Below, one piece after another: positions 49,260 to 61,387 of a stretch of 64,000 nt of DNA. The position numbers and the translations under genes are program-made. This DNA is from Takifugu bimaculatus (taxonomy: Eukaryota > Chordata > Actinopteri > Tetraodontiformes > Tetraodontidae): contig CP034990.1 in assembly GCA_004026145.2 (NCBI GenBank), positions 19,927,645 through 19,991,644 on the forward strand. Reading direction: 5' to 3'. Under the pieces are notes generated by a model. That model did no database searches and was not told the origin of the DNA. It was given only the letters and a program-made list of their open reading frames with translations. How positions within the stretch are numbered: the stretch's first letter is position 1; every line of letters starts with the position of its first letter.

Positions 49260-49530
49260 CTCCGAGCCCCTTGCTCTCCATCCTTATAAAAGCTGGAGCT
49301 CGTGGGTGCATTTTGGAAGCAAAATGGCGGCGAGTGGAACGAAGCCCTCACCTGAAGACAAGGGTTAGACAATTCCTCGGTCCTGGGTGGAGCCTTTGTC
49401 GGTTAAAGAATGGAGGCCAGTTTAATACTGCCCTCATATTTCCAAGGACTCTGCAGATCTTTGGTCATAGAGGTAGACGGAGGCGTGGCTCATGACGCGC
49501 TCCATTTAGGTCTACAGACAGCTCACAACG
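49260..49530 (+). mobile_element. Probable non-autonomous transposon remnant
   Basis: The segment has a TATA-like box (tataaaa at 49286-49292), then aaaatggcggcgagtgg and a run ending catgacgcgctccatttaggtc. I associate that wording with high-copy fish interspersed repeats. No terminal inverted repeats were delimited. It abuts the Harbinger-like fragment and may belong to the same insertion. Confidence 0.35.
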
Positions 49531-49602
49531 CCGGACCGAGCGGGGAGAAAAAGGCTTTTTGCCCCGTTAAATAAGGAGATTGCACAGTGCCGATTTTCCA
49601 GC

Positions 49603-49985
49603 ATGGCGAGTGCAGAGGAAGAGCGACAGCGCAAAATGAATTCCAGTTCCAGTGAGTCGGAGGTGCGTGTAGACGGGGCAAACAAACACCCAAACGACTG
49701 CAAACAGGGAAACATCACAAACACAGCTCGAAAATTGAGCAACATCTGGACCAAAGTGAACGCCATCGGGAAAAACAAGAAAACAGTGCAGGAAGTAAAA
49801 AAAAAGGTGGAAAAAATAGCAGACAGCAACATACAGCTCGTAGGCTCCAGTCGGGCCATCGTTGGGCCCACCAAACAGCTGCTCAGCGCCACCTATGGCC
49901 CAACAATTTACATGAGTACAGTCAACCTCTCCGATCACTCTGGGGAGGCTGTATGGAAACCCCGTTTGGTTCATTCAGTGCTTCC
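49603..49985. mobile_element. Chimeric PIF/Harbinger-like transposon remnant
   Basis: On the plus strand, an open frame from ATG 49603 encodes a Myb/trihelix-like segment (LSNIWTKVNAIGKN, TVQEVKKKVEKI) of the kind carried by Harbinger elements and NAIF1-like proteins. On the minus strand, 49974 down to about 49880 reads TGFPYSLPRVIGEVDCTHV, matching the GVIGxIDCTHV core around the first catalytic aspartate of Harbinger/HARBI1 transposases. The two coding pieces face each other and almost touch, whereas intact elements have full-length genes, so the element is internally deleted. The catalytic DDE triad is incomplete. Termini and target duplication were not found. Confidence 0.6.
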
Positions 49986-50463
49986 TTTGTGTACCTGCCC
50001 ATTGTGAATGTCATAGCATTTAACCCTTTCTAGCATTTCTAACCTGCATTTTCCTCCTCCCAGCAGCTTGCTAATAATAAATATTCCATATTTATTAAAG
50101 CAAAGGTGCTAAAGTGGCAGCGTGACATCATGCTAACATGTTTTAGTACAAACCTTTAGTAAATAGGCCCTTTGATGCCCATTCTATTAAATAACAACAT
50201 CCAAGGACTGTTTGCGTTGTTGAGGTTAGAACTGGGTCAAGGTTTGGGTCGGAGAGTTAGTTGGGGTGGTTAAGCTAGCAAGCTGGGGAATGGTCCATGA
50301 AAGTCCCCACAAACATAGAAATACAAGGATTTGTGTGACTGTGAGCGAGCCCCGAACATGGACCCTGGCATCATTTCCCACAACATGTCGCTTCAGAAGT
50401 GTGAGAGGGGAAACGAGGCTTATTTCACTCCTGCTGATGGTAGAAGGGAGGTGGAGGGAGGGC

Positions 50464-50498
50464 GTGTGTGTGTGTGTGTGTGTGTGGGGGGGGGGGGC
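50464..50498. repeat. (TG)n followed by G run
   Basis: Eleven TG units ending in about 12 G. Confidence 0.95.
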
Positions 50499-51805
50499 TG
50501 CGTAGCTGGGCACATGGCTCTACATGCGATAGCTAAAACTGGCAGACCTGATAAGGAGGGTCGGTCCAGATGAATGGGGGTCAGCGCTGAAGTGTTGCAG
50601 TAGGGATCCAGTCTGGATAGCAGAGGCAGTCAGGGGGACGGGGGGGTGCCAGAGGTCACAGAGTCACACAGACTGGGTGTGTAGCCTTACATTGTTCTGA
50701 GGGAGCCCGGCCACTTGAATGACGGTGTATCACGGTGAAAAGACTTTCTCACAATTGTCTGTAAGAATGTGTGTACTCTCCAAATTTATGCTGCTGTGAC
50801 TGACAAGAGAGCTGCTCTCACAGGAACGCTGTCAGTCCAGGTTCTTGTGTCATTCAGCCATAAATGTTGACGTGTGTGTGGTATGATTTATGTTTTTCAC
50901 ACATGACTTTATTCACAATTATTGGTTCTTTCTGGTGGACAGTGTCCAAATTAAGGGGAGCTCGAGAGGGTTTCAGGCTCGAAAAAATAGGTTCTAGCTT
51001 CCTCACAATGAGATCCGACATGAAAGAAGAAGAAACATGTAGTGGTTGTGTGTTTATTTGCTCATTAATGTTCATTTGTTCCCCACATTTGTCTTGCTGG
51101 ACTAGCATTGCTAGATTCACATCGTCACCTGAACTCCGGCACAGATGTAGAAGGTTCTTCTGCTGGTATCGTGATTCATTTTCCCCAGACAACATGTTTC
51201 TGACAGCATTAATCACTTTGATGTGGCCACAGTTATTGGATAGTTATTTGCACGTGCATGTGAATCAGAATGTCAGACACATTGTAAAAGAGGACTCCCC
51301 CAAAAGCCAGTGTGTAACTTGACCCCTGCCGGTGGAACACTTGAAGCTAGCATTGACGTCTGCACAGGTTAGCGCTGACACGTGTGAGCGGCGCCCAGCT
51401 CAGGCACGCGTCTCGCCCTGCCGGGGTCACCGTTGCTATCGGCACCTCTGTGATGAGCTCTGGGGGCGGAGTCATGTTCACTCTTCATTCACACTCAGGC
51501 CCTGGAAGCACTTTTCTGAGATGAGTTGCCTCTTAAATCCTGAACTTGTTTTCCTGGCACTGAGCTCATGATCCAATTGTCGTTAAGAGTCGTAGCTGTG
51601 ACGCACGAACCCTCGCAGTATTAGAATGACCCCTGATTTTTCAAACTTTCCTGCTGCGTCTGCTGCAGCGGACTGCAAACAAGAAAATGAAGGCATTATC
51701 TTGTAAATGAGGGAGTCATTTTCTTTTCTGTGCTTGGTGGGGAAATACTGTGAGACCAGATGTTAATTTTGTAATCCTCCAGCTCCTCAGCAGATGCTCT
51801 TTGTG

Positions 51806-51806
<1 letters not shown>
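50499..51806. other. Gene desert block 3
   Basis: Unique sequence. The 50860-51320 interval has open frames on both strands (152 and 120 codons) without recognisable domains. No gene is supported. Confidence 0.45.
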
Positions 51807-51807
<1 letters not shown>

Positions 51808-51841
<34 letters not shown>

Positions 51842-51868
51842 CTCTGTGTGTGTGTATGTGTGTGTGTT
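51808..51868. repeat. (TG)n compound microsatellite
   Basis: Two TG blocks split by cctc and a TATG variant. Confidence 0.95.
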
Positions 51869-51940
51869 TACGTATTTTCTGGGCAAAATGACTTGAAACT
51901 GTTCCCAATTTCAGACTATTTTACCATTAAATCAATGAGA

Positions 51941-51942
<2 letters not shown>

Positions 51943-52037
<95 letters not shown>
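51943..52037. repeat. (CT)n(CA)n compound microsatellite
   Basis: About 24 CT units run directly into about 23 CA units, 95 bases without interruption. The CT half is a homopurine-homopyrimidine tract. Confidence 0.98.
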
Positions 52038-52038
<1 letters not shown>

Positions 52039-52358
52039 GGCACAGAGCTTAGCTTGAGCTCTCTTGTTACTGGAGGGAATCTGTCAGCGTGACGCAGCAC
52101 TGGTTTGTCTTGGCGGCCGCTCCACCACTATGGGATACAGATGTTAACGGTCCGTGTGTGTTTCCCAATTAAAGCATTAATCCAAATCAACCTAAATGAT
52201 CACACACACAGTGTAATGTTGAACAGGGAGGCGCTTTCTTCTTCGCTTCCTTGCCTTCCCGCTCTATTCTTCCTCTCTTTCAGTGTCTATCTTTCTTTCA
52301 CCCTGTGGCCTCTTTAATTGTCTCCATCACCTCTTCAGTTCATCAGTGTAATTCAGCA

Positions 52359-52382
52359 CCCCCCCCCCCCCCCCCCCCCCCC
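52359..52382. repeat. Poly-C tract (24)
   Basis: Twenty-four consecutive C. Confidence 0.97.
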
Positions 52383-52961
52383 ATCCCCGGTGATTAGTCA
52401 CCACACATTCCTCCGGCATGTATCAAAGCAGCCGATGCTAAATGTGGAAAAAGTGAATGGATGTGAAGTAAAAGACGTCCAGAGTGCAAACGAGGCTCCG
52501 CTCTGTTGTAGATTTGATTGTATTTCTTTCCTCTGTGTCTGCAGCAGCTGTGGCGGCGGCCGTGCACAACAAGATGGTCGGAAATGAGCTCAGGCTCCTT
52601 TATTAGAGCTCCAAATCCACAGCAAAATCACCACTTGTTCATTTCTTGTAACCTTTCACGGTGAAAGGGTAAAGGCACGCGTGCACACGCCATCACCCAC
52701 CCACACACACACTGATGTGGACGCTCACACATGCTCAGGTCCCAAACATCCTGCTGCAGCTTACACTAACTCATCATGTGTACAAACACATGTCTCGAGG
52801 AGGCAAGGCGTATTATGGAGAAAAGACGCCCACCTGAGGGTCAAACCATTTGTAAATTAATGACCTTTACATACACTTATACAGCAGAAGGCCGTGTGTA
52901 TCCCTGAGAGCATCCACGTCACACGACAGCTGACAGCTACAGGCAAATACCTGTTATGACT

Positions 52962-52996
52962 CTGTGTGTGTGTGTGTGTGTGTGTGGGGGGGGGGG
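52962..52996. repeat. (TG)n with G run
   Basis: About 12 TG units ending in about 11 G. Confidence 0.95.
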
Positions 52997-53200
52997 ATTC
53001 AGGGACGCTGAGTCGTGTTTTCTAAAGATGATGTTAGTAATGTTTCTTTGTTTTTTTAAAGTAAAAAAATCTATAAGACAACACAACAGAAAAAGAAAAT
53101 AAATGATTGCCATGTGCTAATGCTAATGCTAATGCATGTGTTCCTTTGACCTCCCAAAACAGTCTACTTACCCTACAGTTGGGATTGTTGTGGAGGAAGA

Positions 53201-53205
<5 letters not shown>

Positions 53206-53241
<36 letters not shown>

Positions 53242-53275
53242 TAAAGAAGTGAAAAGAAGAAGAAAATATGCTGAG

Positions 53276-53319
<44 letters not shown>
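53206..53319. repeat. (GA)n and (TG)n microsatellites
   Basis: GA repeat at 53206-53238, then 40 bases of purine-rich unique sequence, then about 21 TG units at 53278-53319. Confidence 0.96.
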
Positions 53320-53321
<2 letters not shown>

Positions 53322-56300
53322 TCATGAAGGATTCCAGTAATGTTTAAAGTGTTTGTTTGAATCTGAATAATATATAATAAAATCTCACCTTCATTAGTCT
53401 ATTTAGTGTTTCTACTTCCAAGCGAGCACCTTTAAACCTTCTATGTGAGGCTGAGTGGCTCCACACCTCTGCGCTTCTTTAGTGTGAATAAAACAAAGGT
53501 GGGAATAATGTCCATGGTCCCAGAAGAGGAACTTCCCAAATCTGAACCATTAAACATGAACATCTCTAAATTCTGTTGCATTTGTACGAAGATCTTTTTC
53601 GTCCAGAAGCACACATTCCACACCAACCAAAGAAAACAACTCCTGCAGTTACCAAACAGAAAACAATCTTTTCTTTTTTCCTCTCAATTACTGCAGCTGA
53701 AAAAGAGTTTTGCCCCGGAACATTATTGAGCTTTCCCAGCACAAAGCCTTTAATTCTCTGCATCTCCATAAACATTAAACTAAATATGTCGAAATTACAG
53801 AACACTGTAAAAAGGGGAATTTTACAAGATTACTACACCAACTAAATCCGCAAAAATTACAGAACAACCGTGGAAAACGGCTCTTTCTCTTCCGTGTTGT
53901 TATTTAGGAGTAAATGCTAATATTTGGGATATTTCTTCAAAGATCGAGACTGTCTGAAAGGCTGTTGGAACGGGATCGATCACCACACCCGTGTTCCTCT
54001 TAATATCGTGTGTTTGGAGCCAGCGTGAGGTGACCGAGGTCTTCCTCTCTTCCCCCGTCAGTGTTCTCTGACAATTACAGGCTTGACAGCGCCACCTAAT
54101 AACAGGGTGCACGGTGAGTTCTGCTACAGCCAGCGTTGTGGACGGATACCTGATACAGTCAACTCATTCTGTCATTGCCATTTAAGATCGTTGACTCTAA
54201 TTAAATGTAAATATAGGTGCGCCTTCTCCCCCAGAATTACGCGCACTGTTCTTTCTCTTTCGAATGTAGTTACAGGACAGAAAATAAGAAGAAAGCGAAG
54301 GAGTCAAATTATTAGAGCGTAATATGGAATCTCGTGCAACCTGCTCAGGAATCGGGCTTGTGCTTTGCAGAAGGACTGTTTTTCTCTTTCTCTGGTCAAG
54401 CTGAACTTGGCAGCAATATCAGAGGACATTTTTCTCTGTCAGGCTGCAGGAGTCGGTACAGCAGATCCAGCTGCTGGGGCTCACAGCCTGGCCTCTAATT
54501 AAAACAGTGGAAAATGAGATAACTCCACAGATCCATCATGGCCGCTGTTGGCTGTCAGAGTGCTCGGGGGCTGCCACCCACTGTATGTTTACACCAGGGC
54601 CACTCGGCTTCTCTGCTCTCAGGGTGTTTTTAGAGCCCCTGGCCTGATTTCTCTAATGGGCCGAGAGGTTTTTTTAGCCTCCTTCCACCCTTGCTTTCCT
54701 ATGAACCTCTCTCTGGTCCCACCCCTCCTTCAGGCATTCCTGATGGGGCTGAAGGAGCCTTGGAGTGACAGGATACACCCCCCTCACACACATACACACA
54801 CTCATATCCCACCGCATATTTCCCACCCGCTCTGCCTCGTTAGCCCTTCATTTATTAGATGTTAATGGAAGCTCCAAGTGCTGTGACATCATTCCCCAGT
54901 GCACAGAGGGGACAACCTTTCCCTGGATTTTCCTCCTCTCCGTATCCTCTACGTGTTTCTGGACTCTTCCCCTAAATCACACCAGATTTCCACTAACCCT
55001 TTGATTGCTGATGGCATCACTCTTGCTAATCTGCTACATGCAGCAAATCTCAATATCCCCAGCAGATTTGCGCTCCATGTGTGGATGGATTTAAGAAGGT
55101 GTACACCCAAGTCTTCTCACAGAAGAGGCCAAAGCGACGGATCTCCTTCAAGGCCGAGGTGTGAGGGAAGGCGTAAAGGTGTGCAACAATTTATTTATTG
55201 GAACAAACTTGGAATGTCCTCGCCTCGCCCGACCATCCTGTGCTATTTTGACAGCTGCCATTTAAAAGAGCATAAAACTGCCGCTGTGATTAGAGTCAGG
55301 CGAGAGCTGTCTCCATTCTTGCTGAATAATAGCAGAGTGTTAGCAGACCTCCTCCAGCCCTCCAATGCCAGCTTCTCTAATGCTCCTAAGGTCTCTTCCA
55401 CTGCTTTTGCCAACACGCTGTGGGCAAATCCAGCTACCAGCTCTGTTTCCCTTCCAAAGTTAGAAAACAGCTTCCTTTTACCCTGGAAGGAATGCAGAGA
55501 GAGTTAAATGATTTGTCACAGCTGGTGGTATGTTAGCACCCTGGTAGCAGCCTTGAAATGTCAATTGTTGGAAAATAATCCATGAATTAGCTATTGTAAA
55601 TCTGTCTTGACTAAATTGATGTCTTCGTTGTCACTGGAATTTTAATGATGAGGCAGCCATGCTGCGCATGACGGACGACAGGCCTCCAAAACGAGGAGAA
55701 CTAACACCATCAATGAGTTGCTTATACAGTTGTTGATCTGGAGACATTAAATATCCTCAGTCAGCAATTTGATCTATTTCCACTGTGACTTTTTTATAAT
55801 AGTTATTTTATTAATAGTTTTATTAGTGCACATTACATCGTATATCATCAGGGATGATGCAATTCATAGCATCTGTCCTGAATACTGCTCCTCTGTGTAA
55901 TAATGTGTTAATAAATATGATGGCAAAATATCACATGTTAACGGCTAATATACAGTATAGTCCCTTTCTAAGTTGGTCAATGAGGTGGAAGAAAGATTGA
56001 TTTAATTTGATTATCACCATTTATTTGTTCATTAATTGGCTACAGGTTAATTTAATCCAGCAAGGCAACAAACCCCACAGCGCTAATTACAAATAAAACA
56101 AGCTGAACATGTGCAAACCCGTCTCTCATTTATTCGCCTTTGTCATTTCGTGACGTGTGCTTGGTGAAACCCAAAACTGGCCCATTTACCCCAGAGAACA
56201 GGTAAAGAGTTGGGATCTGAGGGATCTGGGGCGCAGCCGAAGGGCCACCCAGCACAGAGCTCATTAATTTCAGCAGCACATCACCCAATATAATTACACA

Positions 56301-57236
56301 AACCTCATTGATCAAGCTGCTGTGCTGATGACAAAGACCACAAATGTGAGACCTCATCCTGTAACCAGATCCGTGTTTTTCTTTTCTTTTCGGAGACGTG
56401 TGCCTCATTTAGAAATCAAGCCAGGATCATTACAACACCTCGTTCCCTCCCTGTTCGTAACATATTTTCAGATGTCAACAGATGTCAAATTACTGCCCAA
56501 TTACCTCCTGCGTGGCTGCACCGTGTGCTGTTGCCCAACGATGGCGTGGCAGATTGGGCTTTTGATTTCTAGGAGATGACAAGCCATCCATCACGGCGAA
56601 CGCTCTCGCCTCTGCTCGCCTCTCTTTCAGGTCTCGGCCCCTCTCCATTGACCATGGGCTCTCTCCTGACCTCCCGTTACACTCACTTGCCCCACCCCCA
56701 CCCCCACCCCCCCGACTCCTGCCCCGTCCCTGCTGTCACTCTCAGTCAGCATGAAAAAAGGTCAGTGTGAGAGAAAGAACAGGAGAGTAAACAGGGGAAA
56801 GAGATCAAGAGTGTTTTACACCCGGTATAAATATTTGCAGAAATGTGGCTGGAACACATGGAACACACATGAAGGAGAAGAGAGAGTGGGGAACATTGCT
56901 GCCGGTGGATTTCTGCACACGTGGGCACGAGACCCACATGCGACCATCAGAAACACGGAAACCTACAACAAAGTCTTTTTGGAATCTGTCTGTCTTGATA
57001 ATATTCAGCGTGCAGCGGTGCAGCAGTGAGTGGAGGGACCACCCTCCAACCAGAGCTGCTGGTTTAAACCCTGGTGTCAGTAACAATTCCCCATCAGAAA
57101 CTGGGCACTGGGTCAAATCCCTTCTGCTCAGAGTGACACCAGCGGGTCGACCACTGCAGCGCCACTTCCTGTGAGTCCAATTGCTTAAGATGTTACCTCC
57201 TCACTGGACCGGACCCACTGGCGTGTGTGGACGTTG
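53320..57236. other. Gene desert block 4, including unannotated 202-codon open frame
   Basis: Repeat-poor DNA. An open frame at 54899-55507 (+, 202 codons) has no signal peptide, no domain that I recognise and mixed composition. In 64 kb read in six frames, one open frame of this size is roughly as expected by chance, so it is not called a gene. A poly-C-rich stretch occurs at 56693-56713. Confidence 0.45.
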
Positions 57237-57245
57237 GGATTTAGC

Positions 57246-57461
57246 CCCCCCCCCCCAGATGGTTTCAGTCCCAAACACACAGCGAGGCCACAGAGCGCGG
57301 ACAGACGGACAGGTGAGGGGACCCTGCCGCTGAGAGCCTGACATCTTAGGTGAAGGAGCTGGGTGTCGACAGGGAGATAAGTAGATATCTGTGGATGATA
57401 GATAACATGACAGAGAAGGCCTGATCTCATGTTAATGAGTGGGGGGCGGGGGGGGGGGGGG
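57246..57461. repeat. C run and G run pair
   Basis: A C run of about 12 at 57246-57257 and a G-rich run of about 24 at 57437-57461, in opposite sense, 180 bases apart. Confidence 0.9.
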
Positions 57462-59446
57462 GTGTCAATGGGATACACGGAGCACAGATTAAATGTGTTT
57501 CAAGGCAACAGTACAGAGATTCACACATTTCAGTAGATTTCATGATAAACGCACTAAAGATTCCAGTTACACTCAAAGAGTTCCCTTGTTTTCTTGCATC
57601 TGCAATCCTGTATTTTCCTCTGCGGAGCCACACTGGAGAGCACATCTGAACATCACCACTGCCTTAAAAGGAGGGAAACATCCTGCACGCACTGAGACAC
57701 AGGCGTGACGAGAAATGGAAGCTCCGTGTGCTGTCCTCCCCTCTCCATTCAGCACAGTCGCATTCTCCGTGGCTGTGGAGAGACCAGCGTCTTGGTTAAA
57801 AATAAACGTGCACTGTGAGGTCTTATTGCACGCAGCTCAAAACATGGACGCCTGAGTAACACTGTCAGTGTGATGTTACATCCTGGAGCAGGTAGAAAAT
57901 AATGGGCCTGTGGTACTGAAATAAAAATATGATAAAAGTTTAATATAACGGTCTGATTGTAGTCCTATAAAAGAGTAGAAGACACTGAGTTAAATGATAG
58001 CAAACACTGTAAGGACTACAATACCCAGCTGATGTAAAATCAATAGGTCGTCATTTTTTCCCCGAGGTTTTAAAAGGTTAAACTAAATGTATCTAGCCTT
58101 TAATGACTTAAATGAATGGAATTATCCTCAAAACTGCTTCTGCTTTAACAAATATGCATTAACAGAACACTTTAGCCTGTCTTGATTTTGACAAACTCTC
58201 TCAGGTGTCACTCAGGAAGTTTACTATGATTAAAGACGCCTAATTACCATTTGACGCCACTATTTGCCATGTTATCACCCATTAACCGTGAGTGAGGGGT
58301 GGGTGAAAAGGCCATCAGCCGCCTGCACCTCCTCCCAGTTCAGTGTCATGTAACCTCCAGACCGAAGCCTCAGATGCCCTGTAATTGAGTGGTGAACAGA
58401 TAAGGAAGCTGGCGGCGCTGATCTGCTGGTATGAGCGGGGAGGGCGACGGGAGGTCCCCTGAACATCAGGGTCATCTAGCAGCTCTGGCTGGACTGACAA
58501 AGGAATGTCCGAAGCACCCAGAGACATTTTAAAGACGCCCTCGCCATTTAGTAGAACAAAGAGGAGGAATACAGGAATAAACGAATGTTTAGTTTGTAAT
58601 AGCAAATGCTAATTAAATGCTGTGTAGCACTCAGAGCCGGCGTGGGCCTCCAGCTCCTCTGGTGCTGCTCCGTGCTGCTCTATCTCAGTGCTGCTGCTGC
58701 TGAGTGGTACATGTTGTTGCTGTCATTTCCAGCTGTTGGCTCTATCAGTTGTCATCACTCGCCCAGGACCACCGCCGCCAATTATTTCTCCACGGGCCCA
58801 CGTTACTATTCAAAAGCTGCGGCTCGTTGCGTGTTTTCACGTGCTATTCTTGGAATCTGCGTACTGTGATATCAGCGCGTAGGCAGCTGTTTTTATCCTT
58901 TCTATCCTCCATTGCACCCGTGTGCAGCGGGCTGAGAGTGCTGAGTAACAGCTCATGTCTCCCTCCTTGTTCTGAAGTAGATTATCTGACTATTTTCTTT
59001 CACTTCCTCTTCTGAAATCACTCTCTTTCTCATGATTTGGTGCAAATGTGCTTTCCAGTATCTGTGCAGCCTAGTGTTAACATCTGAATCCTCTCACATA
59101 GCAGATGTTTAGTGACTCAAGTAGAGAATTAAATCAAGACATTCTGGTCCTTTTACCCCCACAATTCCAAATTGAGCAAGCCCAAACCCCACTTGTTAAC
59201 AATAAGCCAGCACAGACTGATAATATAATGACTTTGAGGCGTGTTCAGCACCGTTCCATGGTACTGCATTCACAGAGTGAAATTAGGAGGGGGGTATAAT
59301 GAACTCTAGGGTCCTGTGCTGGCCAAGTAATGGCCCAATTTTATCATCCTACGACTTCCTGCAGCCTTCTCTCCTGGGAAGGCCTGCTGGAGTTCGGCTG
59401 CTGGAATCCCTCTGATAAAATCCCTGGCTAATGTTCACATGCTGCT
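57462..59446. other. Gene desert block 5
   Basis: Unique, AT-balanced, no repeats beyond a short gctgctgctg at about 58690-58700. No gene is supported. Confidence 0.45.
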
Positions 59447-59946
59447 GGGAAAGAGAGAAAGAGAGAGACAGGGAGAGAGGGAGAGAGCAAGAGGGAGAGA
59501 GCAAGAGGGAGAGAGAGAGGGAGACCAAGAGGAAGAGAGCAAGAAGGAGAGAGAAAGGGAGAGCAAGAGGGAGAGAGCAAGAGGGAGAGAGAAAGGGAGC
59601 CGAGAGAACAAGAGGGAGAGAACAAGAGGGAGAGAGAGAGGGAGAGCAAGAGGGAGAGAGCAAGAGGGAGAGAGAGCGGGAGAGCAAGAGGGAGAGAGCA
59701 AGAGGGAGAGAGAGAGGGAGAGCAAGAGGGAGAGAGCAAGAGGGAGAGAGAGCGGGAGAGCAAGAGGGAGAGAACAAGAGGGAGAGAGAGAGGGAGAGCA
59801 AGAGGGAGAGAACAAGAGGGAGAGAGAGAGGGAGAGCAAGAGGGAGAGAGCAAGAGGGAGAGAGCAAGAGGGAGAGAGAGAGGGAGAGCAAGAGGGAGAG
59901 AGCAAGAGGGAGAGAGAGGGGGAGAGCAAGAGGGAGAGGGAGAGAT
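59447..59946. repeat. Polypurine minisatellite with 38-bp higher-order unit
   Basis: Half a kilobase almost wholly G and A on the plus strand. The marker GAGCAAG recurs at 59644, 59682, 59720, 59758, 59796 and 59834, each exactly 38 bases apart. The 38-bp unit is built from 12- and 14-base GAGAGCAAGAGG-like submotifs; one later unit is 52 (38 plus 14). AACAAG and GCGGG variants mark related units. Long open frames on both strands (up to 299 codons on the minus strand) are products of the repeat and not genes. Confidence 0.97.
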
Positions 59947-61270
59947 TTTGAGGGACAAAAATACAAACGCACACCTAGTTACGTCACAAAGACGAGATAA
60001 AATGCATGAAAACAAACATTCTGGGCTGTAAGTTGGGAAGAACGGCCAGTAAAACCAGTGTCCAGTGGGCAGACGATGGGAGGATAGATTGTTATTTTCG
60101 TGTGTTTGGCCCCAGATCAGAGCAGGACCAGTCAGAGGATAGGCATGCTGCACACCAGGCACAACCGTCCATGGGAGCAAGGCGCAGGAAGACGAGCGAT
60201 GATGATCACACAGCCCCAGTTGATCCCTGGGTACCATACTGGCTTCCTGTGTTGGGAAACAAAGCCCGAAATGGGACTCATGTCCCAGGATTCTCAGCCT
60301 GCACGCGCTCTCGTGACGTTTTCTCACACATCCGAGGGGTATCAGCTCTTCTTAGGGATGAACCTCTCTGGACGATCCATCATATTCTTTTACAGCTTTA
60401 GTGTAACCCCGAGTTATCACGTTCACATAACTCTGGTCAGTCCTCTGTAAATCAGGGCTCAGTGGATTGTTGCAGCCCACTCACATTAATCTGGAGCAGA
60501 TTCCGGAAGCTGCCTAGAATCTACGTCATTATAAATCACACATTCCTGTGCCAGCACTGGCTTTTATGACTGTGCAACATTTAAATGATGATTTCTGAGC
60601 AGCTCATTTTATGCTATTTTTAGTTAGTTTAGTGTAGTTTTGCTATCTTTATTAAACACAACGTGCCATCTAAGGTCCACTGCGATTCTAAACTGCTGCT
60701 AAAAACGGCCTTATCAAATCTTGCGTTTAATTAATATAAACAGGCTGTAATTCAAATACCAAGCAGAGATTGCGCCCTGAGCTACGATTATGAGGAGGCC
60801 CAGGGAGAAGGGTGACAAATAGGCTTTTATCTGCCTTTCCGTAGCGGTTTCATCTTGAGTAATGTTTTGTTTTCAGGGAGACCAAAAGGTCTTTGGTTTG
60901 CTGGTGCAGAGGAGAGCAGGTCTGTTCGCTGTAGGTGGGACGATGCACAACGCTGAATGAATTCCATTACAGCCTAAATTACCTTTAATAATAAAACAAC
61001 AGGCAATTACAGGGGCACCATTAGCATGATACTGAGGTGTGTGCTCGTGCATGTGGCGCGGGCCGAACATATGGTTCGGCTCATGGCGAGCCCTCCGTTA
61101 TAAAGCTAACATTGTCATGACTGATGTATGGCGGCGTGGTCGTGGGCTCTGAAAGATCCATTTGTCTTCTCAATTAAAGCTGAGAGGGGGAAGAGAGGAA
61201 AGGGATCGGGGGGAGCGGGGAGGTTACACGACTACCCCCTGTGCGGTCCACACTTAGGATCCTGCAGTGT
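59947..61270. other. Gene desert block 6, candidate conserved element
   Basis: Repeat-free. The 60700-61190 interval is rich in TAAT-type motifs (ttaattaat, ctttaataataaa, caattaaag) and contains a perfect 7-bp inverted repeat GCCGAAC/GTTCGGC at 61062-61080. Its texture suggests a developmental enhancer near foxf1, but conservation cannot be tested here. Confidence 0.35.
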
Positions 61271-61285
61271 GGGGGGGGGGGGGGG
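61271..61285. repeat. Poly-G run
   Basis: Fifteen consecutive G. Confidence 0.95.
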
Positions 61286-61387
61286 TTGATGAGACTATTT
61301 GTGTTTGCAACGGAGAAAGAGAGCGAGCGAGCCTGTGTTGGAGCGCTGGATGCAGGCCACATTCAGACTGGGAGCTGTTCTGGCTGC

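Noticed and set aside
57000..57180. Possible tRNA-derived SINE with a B-box-like ggtttaaaccc
   Set aside because: No convincing A box at proper spacing, no tail or target duplication seen.
59349..60327. Long Ser/Leu/Pro open frames on the minus strand (207 and 299 codons) and Arg/Glu/Gly frames on the plus strand
   Set aside because: Entirely generated by the polypurine minisatellite; frames change register with each 38-bp unit.
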